64,000 nucleotides of DNA from Allorhizobium ampelinum S4 (GCF_000016285.1 NC_011984.1:124001-188000), one strand, 5' to 3'; shown: positions 8,219-16,769, counted from the first letter of the stretch. Made by a program: numbers and translations. Notes: generated by a model from the letters alone, not told the origin.

Positions 8219-9997
8219 ATGCAGATCCTCAAACTCGACCCACGCGCGCTCAAGGATAATCCTGACGACACGCGTCGCTCGAAATCCTCACCACAATCCG
8301 ACGCGCTGCTGCTTGCGACGGTGAAGGCGGTTGGCATTATCCAGCCACCTGTGATCTCCCCGGAAGTCGATGGCGGTAACGGCTACATCATCCAGGCCGG
8401 CCACCGCCGTGTGAGGCAGGCAATCGCTGCGGGACTGGAGGAAATCACCGTCCTCGTCGTCGAAGCGGCGAACGACAATGGCGCCATGCGTTCGATGGTG
8501 GAGAATATAGCGCGTGAACCGCTCAATCCCGTTGACCAATGGCGCGGCATCGAACGCCTCGTCGCTCTCGGCTGGACCGAGGAAGCGATCGGCGTGGCGC
8601 TGGCACTGCCGGTGCGCCAGATCAGGAAGCTGCGGCTTCTGGCCAATGTGCTGCCGGCCATACTCGATCACATGGCACTGGGCGACATGCCGAACGAGCA
8701 GCAACTCCGGACGATCGCCGCCGCCTCGCTCGGCGAGCAGAAAGAAGTCTGGAAGGCGCACAAGCCGAAGAAGTCCGAGCGTGCCGACTGGTACACTATC
8801 TCTCGTGCACTCTCCAAGACCCGCATGTTCGCCAAGGATGCGAGCTTCGGCGATGATCTCGCGAGCGCCTATGGCATCGAATGGGTCGAGGACCTGTTCG
8901 CGCCCGCCGATCAGGACAGTCGCTACACGAACAACGTCGAAGCTTTCCTTGGCGCGCAGCAGGAATGGATGACTAACAACCTTCCCAAGAAGGGCGCCAT
9001 CATCGAGGTCAACAATTGGGGTCAGCCGGAACTGCCGAAGAAGGCGGAGCGCGTCTACGGCAAGCCGTCGAAGTCCGATCACGTCGGCATGTATCTCGAT
9101 CGTGACGGCAAGGTTCAGTCGATCGCCTACCGGATGCCCGAGGACAAAAAGAAGGTGAAAGGTGGCGCGGCCACGACGGGCGCCGCCGAGAACCTCGACA
9201 ATGACGCGATCGTCGATGCGCCGAAGCCTCGCCCGGTCGTCACCCAGAAGGGTCAGGACATGATCGGCGACTTCCGCACCGACGCCCTCCACGAGGCGCT
9301 CGGCCGTGCACCGATCGAGGACGACACGCTGATGGCGTTGCTCGTCCTCGCCTTCGCAGGCCTCAATGTCCGCGTCGACTCCGGTGCCAACGAGACCGTG
9401 TTCGGATCGAAGCGCTTCAAGCGTCACGCCGCCCGCCTCATCGGCGAAGACGGCAAGCTTGCTTTCGATCAGGAAACGCTGCGCGTGGCCGCACGCTCTA
9501 TGCTGATCGACGTGCTGTCGTGCCGGCGGGGGATGTCGAACAGCGGGGTTGTTTCGCGGATCGCGGGTGACGCCATCGGCGCCGACAGCTTCTTAGCAAA
9601 CATGGGCTCGGAAGATTTCCTTTTGTGCTTGTCGCGTCAGGCGATGGAGGCGGCGGCCAAAGAGGCGAATGTGCTGCCACGCCAGAAGGTCCGGGAAACG
9701 CGCTTCGCGCTGATCGACCGTTTCAAGGAGGGTCACTTCGTGCACGCCTCGGCGCTGTTTGCGCCGGATCCGAGCGAGATCGAAGATCTGATCAAGCATG
9801 CCGAATACCTCGACACCGATGCAAACACCCCGGAGGATGACGCTACCGATGGCACCGCCGTCGATCGAAACCCTGCGAGCGAGGATGGCGGTCTCGATCC
9901 GTCCGAGGGCGAAGATGATCTTCCGGAAACGTTTGATGGTGACGCCGGCGAGGCCGATCCCGACGAGCAGGACGCCTACGGGATCGCGGCGGAATAG
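8219..9997 (+). CDS. Large ParB/Srx-fold protein of plasmid leading-region type
   Basis: A 592-residue protein with an N-terminal ParB/Spo0J-like domain: a conserved strand, then IIQAGHRRVRQA near residue 60 (the ParB box equivalent of GERRxRA), and a helix-turn-helix-like region around residues 110-150. The C-terminal part is long, helical and ends in an acidic, low-complexity tail. It is much longer than a partition ParB and no ParA is adjacent, so canonical partition is unlikely. Similar-sized ParB-like proteins occur in the leading regions of F-type plasmids, where they are expressed early after transfer. The start has GGAAGGAG upstream of the ATG, and a terminator follows the stop. Fold assignment is fairly sure; the role is inferred from context. 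Confidence 0.75.
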   Translation: MQILKLDPRALKDNPDDTRRSKSSPQSDALLLATVKAVGIIQPPVISPEVDGGNGYIIQAGHRRVRQAIAAGLEEITVLVVEAANDNGAMRSMVENIAREPLNPVDQWRGIERLVALGWTEEAIGVALALPVRQIRKLRLLANVLPAILDHMALGDMPNEQQLRTIAAASLGEQKEVWKAHKPKKSERADWYTISRALSKTRMFAKDASFGDDLASAYGIEWVEDLFAPADQDSRYTNNVEAFLGAQQEWMTNNLPKKGAIIEVNNWGQPELPKKAERVYGKPSKSDHVGMYLDRDGKVQSIAYRMPEDKKKVKGGAATTGAAENLDNDAIVDAPKPRPVVTQKGQDMIGDFRTDALHEALGRAPIEDDTLMALLVLAFAGLNVRVDSGANETVFGSKRFKRHAARLIGEDGKLAFDQETLRVAARSMLIDVLSCRRGMSNSGVVSRIAGDAIGADSFLANMGSEDFLLCLSRQAMEAAAKEANVLPRQKVRETRFALIDRFKEGHFVHASALFAPDPSEIEDLIKHAEYLDTDANTPEDDATDGTAVDRNPASEDGGLDPSEGEDDLPETFDGDAGEADPDEQDAYGIAAE

Positions 9998-10031
9998 CCG
10001 CTCCTCCATTTCACTTCCGAATGATCTGCCG

Positions 10032-10066
10032 CCGCCGATGGTCTCCATCCGCGGCGGTTTCGTTTT
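10032..10066 (+). terminator. Rho-independent terminator after the ParB-like gene
   Basis: A hairpin with outer arms CCGCCG and CGGCGG and inner arms ATGG and CCAT, with a small bulge, followed by TTTCGTTTTC. It lies 35 bases after the ParB-like stop codon and before the next ATG at 10098. Confidence 0.65.
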
Positions 10067-10097
10067 CAAACCCCCTTAAAATTCAGGGAGAATTCGC

Positions 10098-10568
10098 ATG
10101 TCTGCACATATCGCATTTTCCGCCGCGGTCGGCTCACTCATTTCGTGGTCGGATGGCACACCGCGCCCGACAGAACGGCACAGCAAGAAGCTGGCCGTCT
10201 GGAAGATGCGCAACAGCTCAGGCCGTCTGATCCGGAAAGAGGACCCTCGAACCCTTGGCAGCTATACCGCACCGGCGTCCTTTACGCTGCATGAAGGTGA
10301 TATCGGCAGCCGCGGCACGATCGTCGTCACCATCCTGAGAACATTCGGCATCGACAGCACGCTCGCCTTCACCGTGATCGAGCGCCCGCCGATCGGATCG
10401 GTCCGGGTCTTTGATCGACCCGGACCCTCGCATGACCTGATCCATCTCGCTGCGAACCGGGAGGCGGCCGAGGCGTGGCTCAAACTCCACCGGCATCCCA
10501 TGGCGGTTCTTGAAGAGGTGACGGCCCACGAAGTCGCGGCCGATTACGTCGAGGGGAGGGCAGCATGA
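10098..10568 (+). CDS. Conserved plasmid protein of unknown function
   Basis: A 156-residue soluble protein with no recognised domain. AGGGAG sits seven bases before the ATG. The N-terminal half is basic and the middle is rich in beta strands (GTIVVTILRTFGIDSTLAFTV), ending with a helical tail. The stop overlaps the start of the DUF7007 gene by four bases (ATGA), so the two are translationally coupled and probably work together. Reading frame and overlap make the gene real; its function is unknown. Confidence 0.6.
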   Translation: MSAHIAFSAAVGSLISWSDGTPRPTERHSKKLAVWKMRNSSGRLIRKEDPRTLGSYTAPASFTLHEGDIGSRGTIVVTILRTFGIDSTLAFTVIERPPIGSVRVFDRPGPSHDLIHLAANREAAEAWLKLHRHPMAVLEEVTAHEVAADYVEGRAA

Positions 10569-11455
10569 CGATGCCTCTGTCCCCAGACAATACCGCCGGC
10601 TCTACCCCTGAATATTCAGGGGTAGAATTCGGCGTCAGTGCCGATGGCTTTCAGGTTGCCAGGATCGGTGAGATCACCCTTGCCATGCTGCCCTTGCCGG
10701 CGGGCGGCGGGTTTCTGGCGAGCGCATGGCGTCAGCGCCGTCCGCTTTGCGACCTGACCCGAGCTGACTTCTACAGCCATGAGGGCCGGCTTGCCGACGA
10801 GGCTGCTTTCCAGGCGCGGGTGCTGGAAACCGCGGAGCACGTTGGCGAGCTGGCTCTGCTCGATCGCGTGCAGGCGCGGATGGTCTGCAGCACGCCATGG
10901 GGTGCTTCGCAGATGGCGACCATCTATGCAGAAGGCGTCGTCTCGCATGTCACCGCCGGTCACGGCGGCTTCCAGCTCTCGGTCGAACGCAACAGCAAGG
11001 TTCATCCGATGCTGCGGGCGGAGGGCGGCTGGTACGAAGAGGACTGCGCCTGGTCGATCGTCACTTTCACCTATCCGCAGCTCTTCACGTCCTATGAGCG
11101 GCGGAGCGCCGAAAGGCAGATCAAGGATCGGTGGCCGGAAGCCTGGGAAACAATGTCCGGTCAGGTCCTGGTGCAGGGCGAATCCCACGCGAAAGATCGC
11201 AAGGCGTTCGATCTGGCGCATGCTGACGATTGGGTGGTGATCTCGGCCCTCAGATCCGATCATCATCCCGGCATGACCGAGATGATCGCCACCCGCGGCG
11301 GCAAGCGAGACCATCATGTCGACGAGCGCCGGTTTCTGGTTCCGGCCACCGAATATGAGGTCGGACGCTTCGGCTTCGTGATCGATGAAGCGCGCCATGC
11401 TGCCTATGACGGCCCTTCCAGCTTTGTCTCGTGGTCGGGGAGGAACCCGGCATGA
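10565..11455 (+). CDS. DUF7007-like protein
   Basis: A 296-residue protein with the pattern CSTPWGASQMATIYAEGV followed by TAGHGGFQLS near residues 105-145, which I associate with the DUF7007 domain of rhizobial plasmids. No catalytic signature is visible. GGGAGGG precedes the ATG, and ATGA overlaps couple it to the gene before and the gene after (11452), making a tight three-gene set. It lies in the predicted leading region together with ArdC and the methylase/helicase. Domain naming is from memory and moderate; function is unknown. Confidence 0.6.
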   Translation: MTMPLSPDNTAGSTPEYSGVEFGVSADGFQVARIGEITLAMLPLPAGGGFLASAWRQRRPLCDLTRADFYSHEGRLADEAAFQARVLETAEHVGELALLDRVQARMVCSTPWGASQMATIYAEGVVSHVTAGHGGFQLSVERNSKVHPMLRAEGGWYEEDCAWSIVTFTYPQLFTSYERRSAERQIKDRWPEAWETMSGQVLVQGESHAKDRKAFDLAHADDWVVISALRSDHHPGMTEMIATRGGKRDHHVDERRFLVPATEYEVGRFGFVIDEARHAAYDGPSSFVSWSGRNPA

Positions 11456-12147
11456 TGACGATCAGTCCCCATCTTCTTCTGTCGCGTACGGAAGCGTCGC
11501 GGCGCGAGACGCGCCATCATCTCGATCTTGTGCTGCGACAGATTGCGGCCCGTGCCGAGCGTGTGACGGTCACTCAGAAGGCGAAGTCCAGTGGCCGTAC
11601 GCACAAAAGGTCAGGATCACGCTGGACGCCGTCCGACGAACGGCTTTTCCAGTCCCATCTCCAGGCATTGGAATTCCACCGCCGCGGCGAGATTGAAGCG
11701 TTGTCGCGCAAGCTCGCCCGGCAGGATGCGGCGATCGCCGCTCTTAAGGCGAGGCTGGAACCACATACTGACATCGACGAGAGGAATGCGGCATGTCCCG
11801 CTTCGTCATTGAAACCGCCGATCATCTGCCGATCTATCGCCAGCAGACTTGTGGTACGACAAGCCTTGGGGATGGGGGAGGCTGATCCGGTGGGTGGAAA
11901 ACATCACGACGCGCTTCCGCCGCTCACCGATCAGGAGGAGGCCGCACTTCAGGATTATGCGGCGCGGCACGGGCGCTCCTGGAAGCGCATCCTCAACTGC
12001 GCCTGGATGGGCGAGGCGCCCTATGACGACGGTCAGGTGCTGCGTAAGCTTCGCAACACGCATGGACCGACCTGGCTTGAACGCTATCGGCTACCGAAGC
12101 GGCCAGTTGATCCAAAGCGGTTTCCGACTGAGGGTCCTGACCGCTGA
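11452..12147 (+). CDS. Hypothetical protein, possibly a deletion fusion of two plasmid genes
   Basis: A 231-residue reading frame starting at an ATG that overlaps the previous stop (ATGA), with GGGGAGGAA upstream. The N-terminal 110 residues are a basic, helical segment with TPSDERLFQSHLQALEFHRRGE. The C-terminal 90 residues, from an in-frame ATG at 11872, look like a separate small conserved protein containing GRSWKRILNCAWMG and a C-terminal RNTHGPTWLERYRLP. Between them, in another frame, the start of a third gene (ATG at 11792, MSRFVIETADHLPIYRQ) runs into a stop after about 30 codons. The simplest reading is a deletion that removed the body of the middle gene and joined its neighbours. 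All parts are of unknown function. Confidence 0.45.
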   Translation: MMTISPHLLLSRTEASRRETRHHLDLVLRQIAARAERVTVTQKAKSSGRTHKRSGSRWTPSDERLFQSHLQALEFHRRGEIEALSRKLARQDAAIAALKARLEPHTDIDERNAACPASSLKPPIICRSIASRLVVRQALGMGEADPVGGKHHDALPPLTDQEEAALQDYAARHGRSWKRILNCAWMGEAPYDDGQVLRKLRNTHGPTWLERYRLPKRPVDPKRFPTEGPDR

Positions 12148-12687
12148 ACTGGAACATACCTGTCGCTCGCACACGAGTTCGATGTGCAGGACAAGACCCA
12201 TGATTGCATCGTGTGACAATCATCTCGTCGCATTGTCAGTGAACCCTATTAATCGGACGTCGTTGCCTGGGTTCACCGTATAGCCGGCTGACCGTTCGCC
12301 ATGACCGGGCGACAGGCTCCAAATCGGCGGCGATGAAGGCGGGTGAATGAGTGGATCAGGCGCGCACCCTGCATGAGATCCCTCACGGTGCTGACATCTG
12401 GTGTCGGCCCCTTGGCCGGCCTGTCCTCCGGTTTTGCTGCGGTCTGAACCAGCGCCCGTTCGGTTCAAGGCCGCTTTGCGCCGCGGGCGGCCGGTCATGC
12501 CGCTCTCGGCAAAACAGGTAAGCGGGCTTCGCAGGGCTATTGCCCCGCTTGACCGCCCACCTGCTTTTCTCGATCTGGCCTGCCCGGACCCTGAACCGCC
12601 CGGCTTGCGCCGGTTCCTTTCGACCGCACCGAAGGACAGACCGGTCAAGGGGCCGGAACCGCTTCGGCGAACCGAAAGGAAACCACC
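12148..12687. other. Long untranslated stretch before a 199-codon gene
   Basis: About 540 bases without a convincing gene. Open frames on both strands lack a plausible start or codon pattern. The second half is GC-rich with many short complementary segments (GGCCGG, CCGGTC), and it ends in AAAGGAAA before the ATG at 12688. It may hold a structured leader or a promoter acting during plasmid entry; this is inference. Confidence 0.4.
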
Positions 12688-13287
12688 ATGGCAAAGTCCG
12701 CGACCTCTTCCCGCCAACCCAGCCGCCCCACCGCCCGCGTCGTGCAGCTCCGCAAAGGCGCCACCATCGAAATGGTCCGCCTGACATGCCCCGATGAAGC
12801 GCAGGCGCTGCGCATCGCCGAGAGCTTCGGAACAGCCATCCTCGACAGCGACGGCATCCGCGACATGCACGAGCGCCTGATCGTCGAGACCGCGACCGGC
12901 CTCTCCGATGGCCTCGGCGAACGGGCGATGCAAATCCACCTCCAGCGCATCGTCGGAGCCTATGTCGGCTCGGCCCATGGCGCCGGCCAGTTCTACAGCA
13001 AGGCCGTTACCGAAGCGCGCGACGCCACCGCCAAGAGTGCATCAGATGCTCGCGACGAGGATCTCGACGGCCCGGTCGGATATGACAGCGCCGCCCAGCG
13101 CAAGCGCGAATTCGCCGCCGACATGGGCATTCAGGCCCACGCGTTGCGCCTCGCCGCCGAAGGCGCCGTCGCGGCTTACGAACAAATTGTTGGCGAAGCG
13201 TGGAAGCCATTCGATCGCCCTGTCGACAATCCCGGCCAGACACTCGACCGCAAGGCGGCCGAGGCACAGATGGACGCTCTCGGCTGA
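12688..13287 (+). CDS. Conserved plasmid protein of unknown function
   Basis: A 199-residue protein without signal peptide or membrane segments. It begins with a Ser/Arg/Thr-rich tail of about 20 residues, then a mostly helical domain with ERAMQIHLQRIVGAYVGSAHGAGQFYSKAV in the middle (read in parts). The start has an AAAGGAAA ribosome site. A strong terminator follows the stop codon by nine bases, so this is a single-gene transcription unit after a long leader. I recognise it only as the kind of hypothetical protein carried beside ArdC and DUF736 on rhizobial plasmids. Confidence 0.6.
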   Translation: MAKSATSSRQPSRPTARVVQLRKGATIEMVRLTCPDEAQALRIAESFGTAILDSDGIRDMHERLIVETATGLSDGLGERAMQIHLQRIVGAYVGSAHGAGQFYSKAVTEARDATAKSASDARDEDLDGPVGYDSAAQRKREFAADMGIQAHALRLAAEGAVAAYEQIVGEAWKPFDRPVDNPGQTLDRKAAEAQMDALG

Positions 13288-13296
13288 GATTTATCC

Positions 13297-13322
13297 GGCG
13301 GAGCACCTTGCTCCGCCTTTTT
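13297..13322 (+). terminator. Strong rho-independent terminator
   Basis: A perfect 9-bp stem (GGCGGAGCA with TGCTCCGCC) and a 3-base loop, followed immediately by five T residues. It sits directly after the 199-residue gene. Confidence 0.9.
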
Positions 13323-13459
13323 CGTGACGAGGCCGCCTTACTCCGAGGCGGCCATTTTTGTGTCACTGCCGGTGCGAAGCTCACCCGGGATAGAAAAGAA
13401 ATGAAGAGAGAACGGAACACGGCATTGCGGCCCCGTCCCGTTCGTCGGACCTGCAGGAG

Positions 13460-13577
13460 CCGGCCGCAAGCGCAACGGCTACGCCGTCCTCCACATACGT
13501 TGCGGCCGTTCCGGTGCGTTTCCCGCCGATCGCTCCTGCTTTCGGCCCTCCGCGACGGGGCCGCGATGGGCGCGGCC
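13460..13577 (+). repeat. Structured leader repeat, copy 1 (before ardC-like gene)
   Basis: A GC-rich leader with a 9-bp stem (CGGCCGCAA 13461-13469 pairing with TTGCGGCCG 13500-13508) enclosing a 5-bp inner stem (ACGGC/GCCGT). It shares GCCGTCCTCCAC, CGTTnCGGCCG and a final 16-mer CGCGATGGGCGCGGCC with the leader of the DUF736 gene (15996-16104). It ends about 20 bases before the ArdC-like start codon. Confidence 0.6.
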
Positions 13578-13598
13578 TCCTGACAAGGAGGTTTGGAC

Positions 13599-14525
13599 AT
13601 GACAAGGAAATCACAAAACACGCGCACCGATATCTACGCCCGCATCACGGACAGGATTGTCGCTGACCTGGAAAAGGGCGTACGCCCATGGGTGCAGCCG
13701 TGGAGCGCGGCCAATCTGTCCGGCCGGGTGAGCCGGCCACTACGCCACAACGGACAACCCTACACAGGCCTCAACGTTCTCCTTCTCTGGTCGGAGAGCG
13801 TCGCCAGTGGTTTCACGTCGTCGACATGGATGACGCTGCGCCAGGCAAACGAGCTCGGCGCTCACGTGCGCAAGGGTGAGAGCGGCGCGACCGTCGTCTA
13901 TGCCAGCCGCTTCACCAAAACCGGGACAGACGCGGGCGGTGGCGAGGTTGAACGCGATATCCCGTTCCTCAAAGCCTACACGGTCTTCAATTGCGATCAG
14001 ATCGACGGTCTCGCCGATCACTATTATCGCTGCCCTGATCCGATCGCGAAACCGATGGAGCGCATCGAGCATGCCGATCGCTTCTTCGACAACACGGGCG
14101 CTGTCGTCCGATACGGCGGCGACAAGGCCTATTATTCTCCCGTCTCCGACCACATCCAGCTGCCGCGGCCCGAACAATTTCGCGACATTGCCTCTTTCGT
14201 TGCCACGAGAGCGCACGAAACCTTGCATTGGGCAGGCAGTCCAGCCCGGCTGAACAGGGATCTCAGCCGCTACCACAAGGACCGCCGGGAGAGGGCATTC
14301 GAAGAAATGCTCGTGGAATTGGGGTCAGCGATGCTGTGCGCCGATCTGGGTATTGTGCCGGAGCTGGAGCCCCGGCCGGATCATGCCGCCTATATCCAGA
14401 GTTGGGCCGCAATCCTCGGCTCCGACAAGCGGGCGATCTTCAATGCGGCGGCGCATGCGCAGCGCTGTGTCGCCTATCTGCATGACCTTCAGCCGGAAGC
14501 CACCGCCGGGCAGGAGGCTGCCTGA
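13599..14525 (+). CDS. ardC: ArdC-type antirestriction protein (ssDNA-binding/zincin)
   Basis: A 308-residue protein with the two-domain layout of ArdC. An N-terminal ssDNA-binding domain runs over roughly residues 10-130 (PWVQPWSAANL, LLLWSESVASGF, TWMTLRQANELGAHVRKGE). A C-terminal zincin-like metallopeptidase domain carries the HExxH site HETLHW near residue 207 and a downstream FEEMLVELGSAML helix supplying the third ligand. ArdC of IncW plasmids protects incoming DNA from restriction in the recipient. The ATG at 13599 has AAGGAGG seven bases upstream, better than the TTG at 13593. The start follows a structured leader repeat also found before DUF736. The next gene overlaps its stop (TGATG). 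Confidence 0.85.
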   Translation: MTRKSQNTRTDIYARITDRIVADLEKGVRPWVQPWSAANLSGRVSRPLRHNGQPYTGLNVLLLWSESVASGFTSSTWMTLRQANELGAHVRKGESGATVVYASRFTKTGTDAGGGEVERDIPFLKAYTVFNCDQIDGLADHYYRCPDPIAKPMERIEHADRFFDNTGAVVRYGGDKAYYSPVSDHIQLPRPEQFRDIASFVATRAHETLHWAGSPARLNRDLSRYHKDRRERAFEEMLVELGSAMLCADLGIVPELEPRPDHAAYIQSWAAILGSDKRAIFNAAAHAQRCVAYLHDLQPEATAGQEAA

Positions 14526-15493
14526 TGCTTCATGATCCGAGCTTTGCAGGGGAGGATGCATCCTCCCCGATCCGGCTGCGCGCGCTTTCGCTCGGCGCTG
14601 GTGTCCAGTCCACCACCATGGCGCTGATGGCAGCGCATGGTGAAATCGGGCTGATGCCCGACTGCGCGATCTTCGCCGATACCGGATGGGAGCCGAAAGC
14701 CGTCTACGAGCATCTCAAATGGCTGACGTCGCCGAATGTCCTGCCGTTCCCGGTCCATATCGTATCGGCCGGCAATATTCGCGACAATCTTATGGATGCC
14801 GCAGCCGGCAAACGCTGGGCTTCTATTCCAGCGTTCGCAAAGACGGTGACGCCAGCGGGGAGTATCCGCCCGGTTCTGGACGAGGACGACGACGGTGAAC
14901 TCGTCGAAATCGGGTCTCGCGCGACATCGCGCGAGACTGTTTCCATCGGTATGATGCGCCGGGCCTGTACCACGGACTTCAAGATCGTGCCGATCCGCAG
15001 GAAAGTTCGGCAATTGTTGGGTCTCACGCGTAAACGCTCGCCTGATCATGCGGTCGCGGAACAGTGGATCGGGATTTCGACAGACGAGGCGAGCCGGATG
15101 AAGCCCTCGTTCGAGGATTGGCAGATCAATCGTTGGCCGTTGATCGAACAGCGCATGAGTAGGCAAGATTGCCTCGCCTGGCTGCGCCGACATGATTATC
15201 CAACGCCCCCGAAATCCGCCTGCATCGGATGCCCGTTTCACGATAACGGACGTTGGCGTCACATGCGTGATCGTGATCCGGAAGCCTGGGCAGACGCGGT
15301 GATAGTTGATCGGGCACTGCGGACCGGCATTCGACGCATCCGTGGCGAAGTTTATCTTCATCGCTCATGTGTTTCTCTTGACGAAGCCGACCTGTCGACG
15401 GCCGCCGATCATGGCAACTCGATCTCTGGCCCATCGAATGCGAAGGCATGTGTGGCGTCTAGGGCAGCGTTCTGGCGCTGCGATAACGGATGA
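14525..15493 (+). CDS. PAPS-reductase-like PP-loop ATPase, frameshifted near the 3' end
   Basis: A 322-residue member of the phosphoadenosine-phosphosulfate reductase-like family seen in phages and plasmids. It has a PP-loop near residue 22 (SLGAGVQSTTMAL), FADTGWEP after it, and a metal-site-like SACIGCPFH near residue 231. These proteins activate or transfer sulfur groups or modify nucleic acid; the exact substrate is unknown. After residue 296 the frame looks shifted: adding one base near 15412 gives a C-terminus GQLDLWPIECEGMCGV with a stop at 15459-15461, the ending I expect for the family. As it stands the ECEGMC cysteines are lost and about 25 unrelated residues replace them. It is coupled to ardC by a one-base overlap. 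Confidence 0.7.
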   Translation: MLHDPSFAGEDASSPIRLRALSLGAGVQSTTMALMAAHGEIGLMPDCAIFADTGWEPKAVYEHLKWLTSPNVLPFPVHIVSAGNIRDNLMDAAAGKRWASIPAFAKTVTPAGSIRPVLDEDDDGELVEIGSRATSRETVSIGMMRRACTTDFKIVPIRRKVRQLLGLTRKRSPDHAVAEQWIGISTDEASRMKPSFEDWQINRWPLIEQRMSRQDCLAWLRRHDYPTPPKSACIGCPFHDNGRWRHMRDRDPEAWADAVIVDRALRTGIRRIRGEVYLHRSCVSLDEADLSTAADHGNSISGPSNAKACVASRAAFWRCDNG

Positions 15494-16131
15494 CCGCTCC
15501 ATTTGGAGCGGAAGAGGCACCGCCATATGGTGGAACTCTGCCGTGAAAGACGCCGGCCCAGTCAGTTCCTGAAGCGGGGACACTTGCATGCCGACCAGCC
15601 GGTGCGGTGTGGGGCGCTGAAGGCAAGGCGGATTGCAGCATAGCCGAGGCCCTTGGCGGTTGGGAGGAGACACCATCCAGTCGAAGATGGCTCTGCTGTC
15701 GAACGGTCGGTAGTGCAGACGCACCCATCGGCGATGGCGTCGAAGGAACGGCAGGTCCGCAGCCGTGACGTGGTGTGAGCAGGGTGCCGAAAACGATTGT
15801 GCCAGCGGCGTGCTGGTGGTGAGTTCAACGATTGGTCTCGCGGCATGTCGTGGTCGGTCCGGTTCGGACAGGCCACACCCACGCAGACCTCGATGAATCT
15901 GGTGTGACCGAAGGACGCCTTCGTCTCGATCGCCTTGGCCGCAACGGCCATACGCGACTTTCTTCCCCTGCCGGCTGCGCCGCCATTCCTCGCGGGCCAA
16001 GAAAGCGGCTCCCGGCCGTCCTCCACTTCGTTCCGGCCGCTAGCGGTGCGGCGTCGATCGCCGTCGGTCTTAACACCGTCATCGAGGACGCGATGGGCGC
16101 GGCCCGAGCAAACCGGAAAAGGAACACGACA
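15494..16131. other. Non-coding stretch with second leader repeat
   Basis: About 640 bases with no convincing gene on either strand; the open frames present are GC-driven and lack ribosome sites. The last 135 bases contain the second copy of the structured leader repeat and AAAAGGA before the DUF736 start. The rest may include transcription signals, but nothing specific can be named. Confidence 0.4.
15996..16104 (+). repeat. Structured leader repeat, copy 2 (before DUF736 gene)
   Basis: It shares GCCGTCCTCCAC (16015-16026), CGTTCCGGCCG (16029-16039) and CGCGATGGGCGCGGCC (16089-16104) with the ardC leader, in the same order. AGCGGC and GCCGCT arms can form an equivalent outer stem although the bases differ, which hints at conserved structure. 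Confidence 0.6.
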
Positions 16132-16449
16132 ATGGCAGTCATCGGCGAATTCACCACCAACGGCAATAACTCCATCATCGGCAACGTGCGCACGCTCACA
16201 GTCAGCATGAAGGCCCGCCTGAACCCCATCGAGCGCGTCTCGCGCGACGCTCCGGACTTCCGCATCACCGCCGGCAACGGCGTCGAGGTCGGCGCGGGTT
16301 GGAACAAGGTCTCCAACGACGGCGAGCCCTTCATCTCCGTCAAGCTCGACGACCCGAGCTTCAATGCCCCGATCACCGCAGCCCTTTGGCCGGGCGAGAA
16401 GGAAGGCGAATACGCCCTCATCTGGAATCGCCCAAAGCGGGAGGCCTGA
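16132..16449 (+). CDS. DUF736 family protein
   Basis: A 105-residue protein matching DUF736: an N-terminal IGEFTTNG, a beta-rich core with APDFRI and GAGWNK, and a C-terminal LDDPSFNAPITAALWP. DUF736 proteins are frequent on alphaproteobacterial plasmids and have no settled function; the small beta fold could bind nucleic acid. The ATG at 16132 is the conserved start, although the frame is open further upstream. AAAAGGA precedes it and a terminator follows 10 bases after the stop, so it is a monocistronic unit behind the second leader repeat. Confidence 0.85.
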   Translation: MAVIGEFTTNGNNSIIGNVRTLTVSMKARLNPIERVSRDAPDFRITAGNGVEVGAGWNKVSNDGEPFISVKLDDPSFNAPITAALWPGEKEGEYALIWNRPKREA

Positions 16450-16459
16450 TCACTGCAAC

Positions 16460-16487
16460 GAGCTCCGCCGAAAGGCGGGGCTCTTTT
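16460..16487 (+). terminator. Rho-independent terminator after DUF736
   Basis: A 10-bp stem (GAGCTCCGCC with GGCGGGGCTC, one G-T pair) with a GAAA tetraloop, followed by TTTT. Confidence 0.9.
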
Positions 16488-16769
16488 CGTGTCGCGAGGG
16501 AGAGCCGGGCGCAGGCATCGAGCCTGCTCCCGGCTTTTTGGGGTGCCACACGGGAGGTGGGGGAACTGCTCAGTTCGTCAAATGGTGCCATGGCGAAACG
16601 AAGGCGTCCAGCACGAGCGGCGCCTCCAATTTGCTCCTCCCGCCTATGGCGGCTTCCGCAAATCGGTTCCTCCACTCGCCGCCTCCGGCGGTCGCGTCCC
16701 GCGATGCTGGACCCCTCCGCTTCGCCATGACGCGCGGCGTCGTCTTTCACAAACGTCAAGGAGACGACG

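Noticed and set aside
8288..9427. A 379-codon open frame on the minus strand inside the ParB-like gene
   Set aside because: It is a shadow of GC-rich plus-strand coding sequence, has no ribosome site and no recognisable domain.
12220..12978. A 252-codon open frame on the minus strand
   Set aside because: It overlaps the start of the well-supported 199-residue gene and has the Arg/Gly/Ser-rich composition of a shadow frame.
15365..16000. Open frames on the minus strand between the PAPS-reductase-like and DUF736 genes
   Set aside because: No ribosome site, no family resemblance, and partial overlap with the preceding gene.
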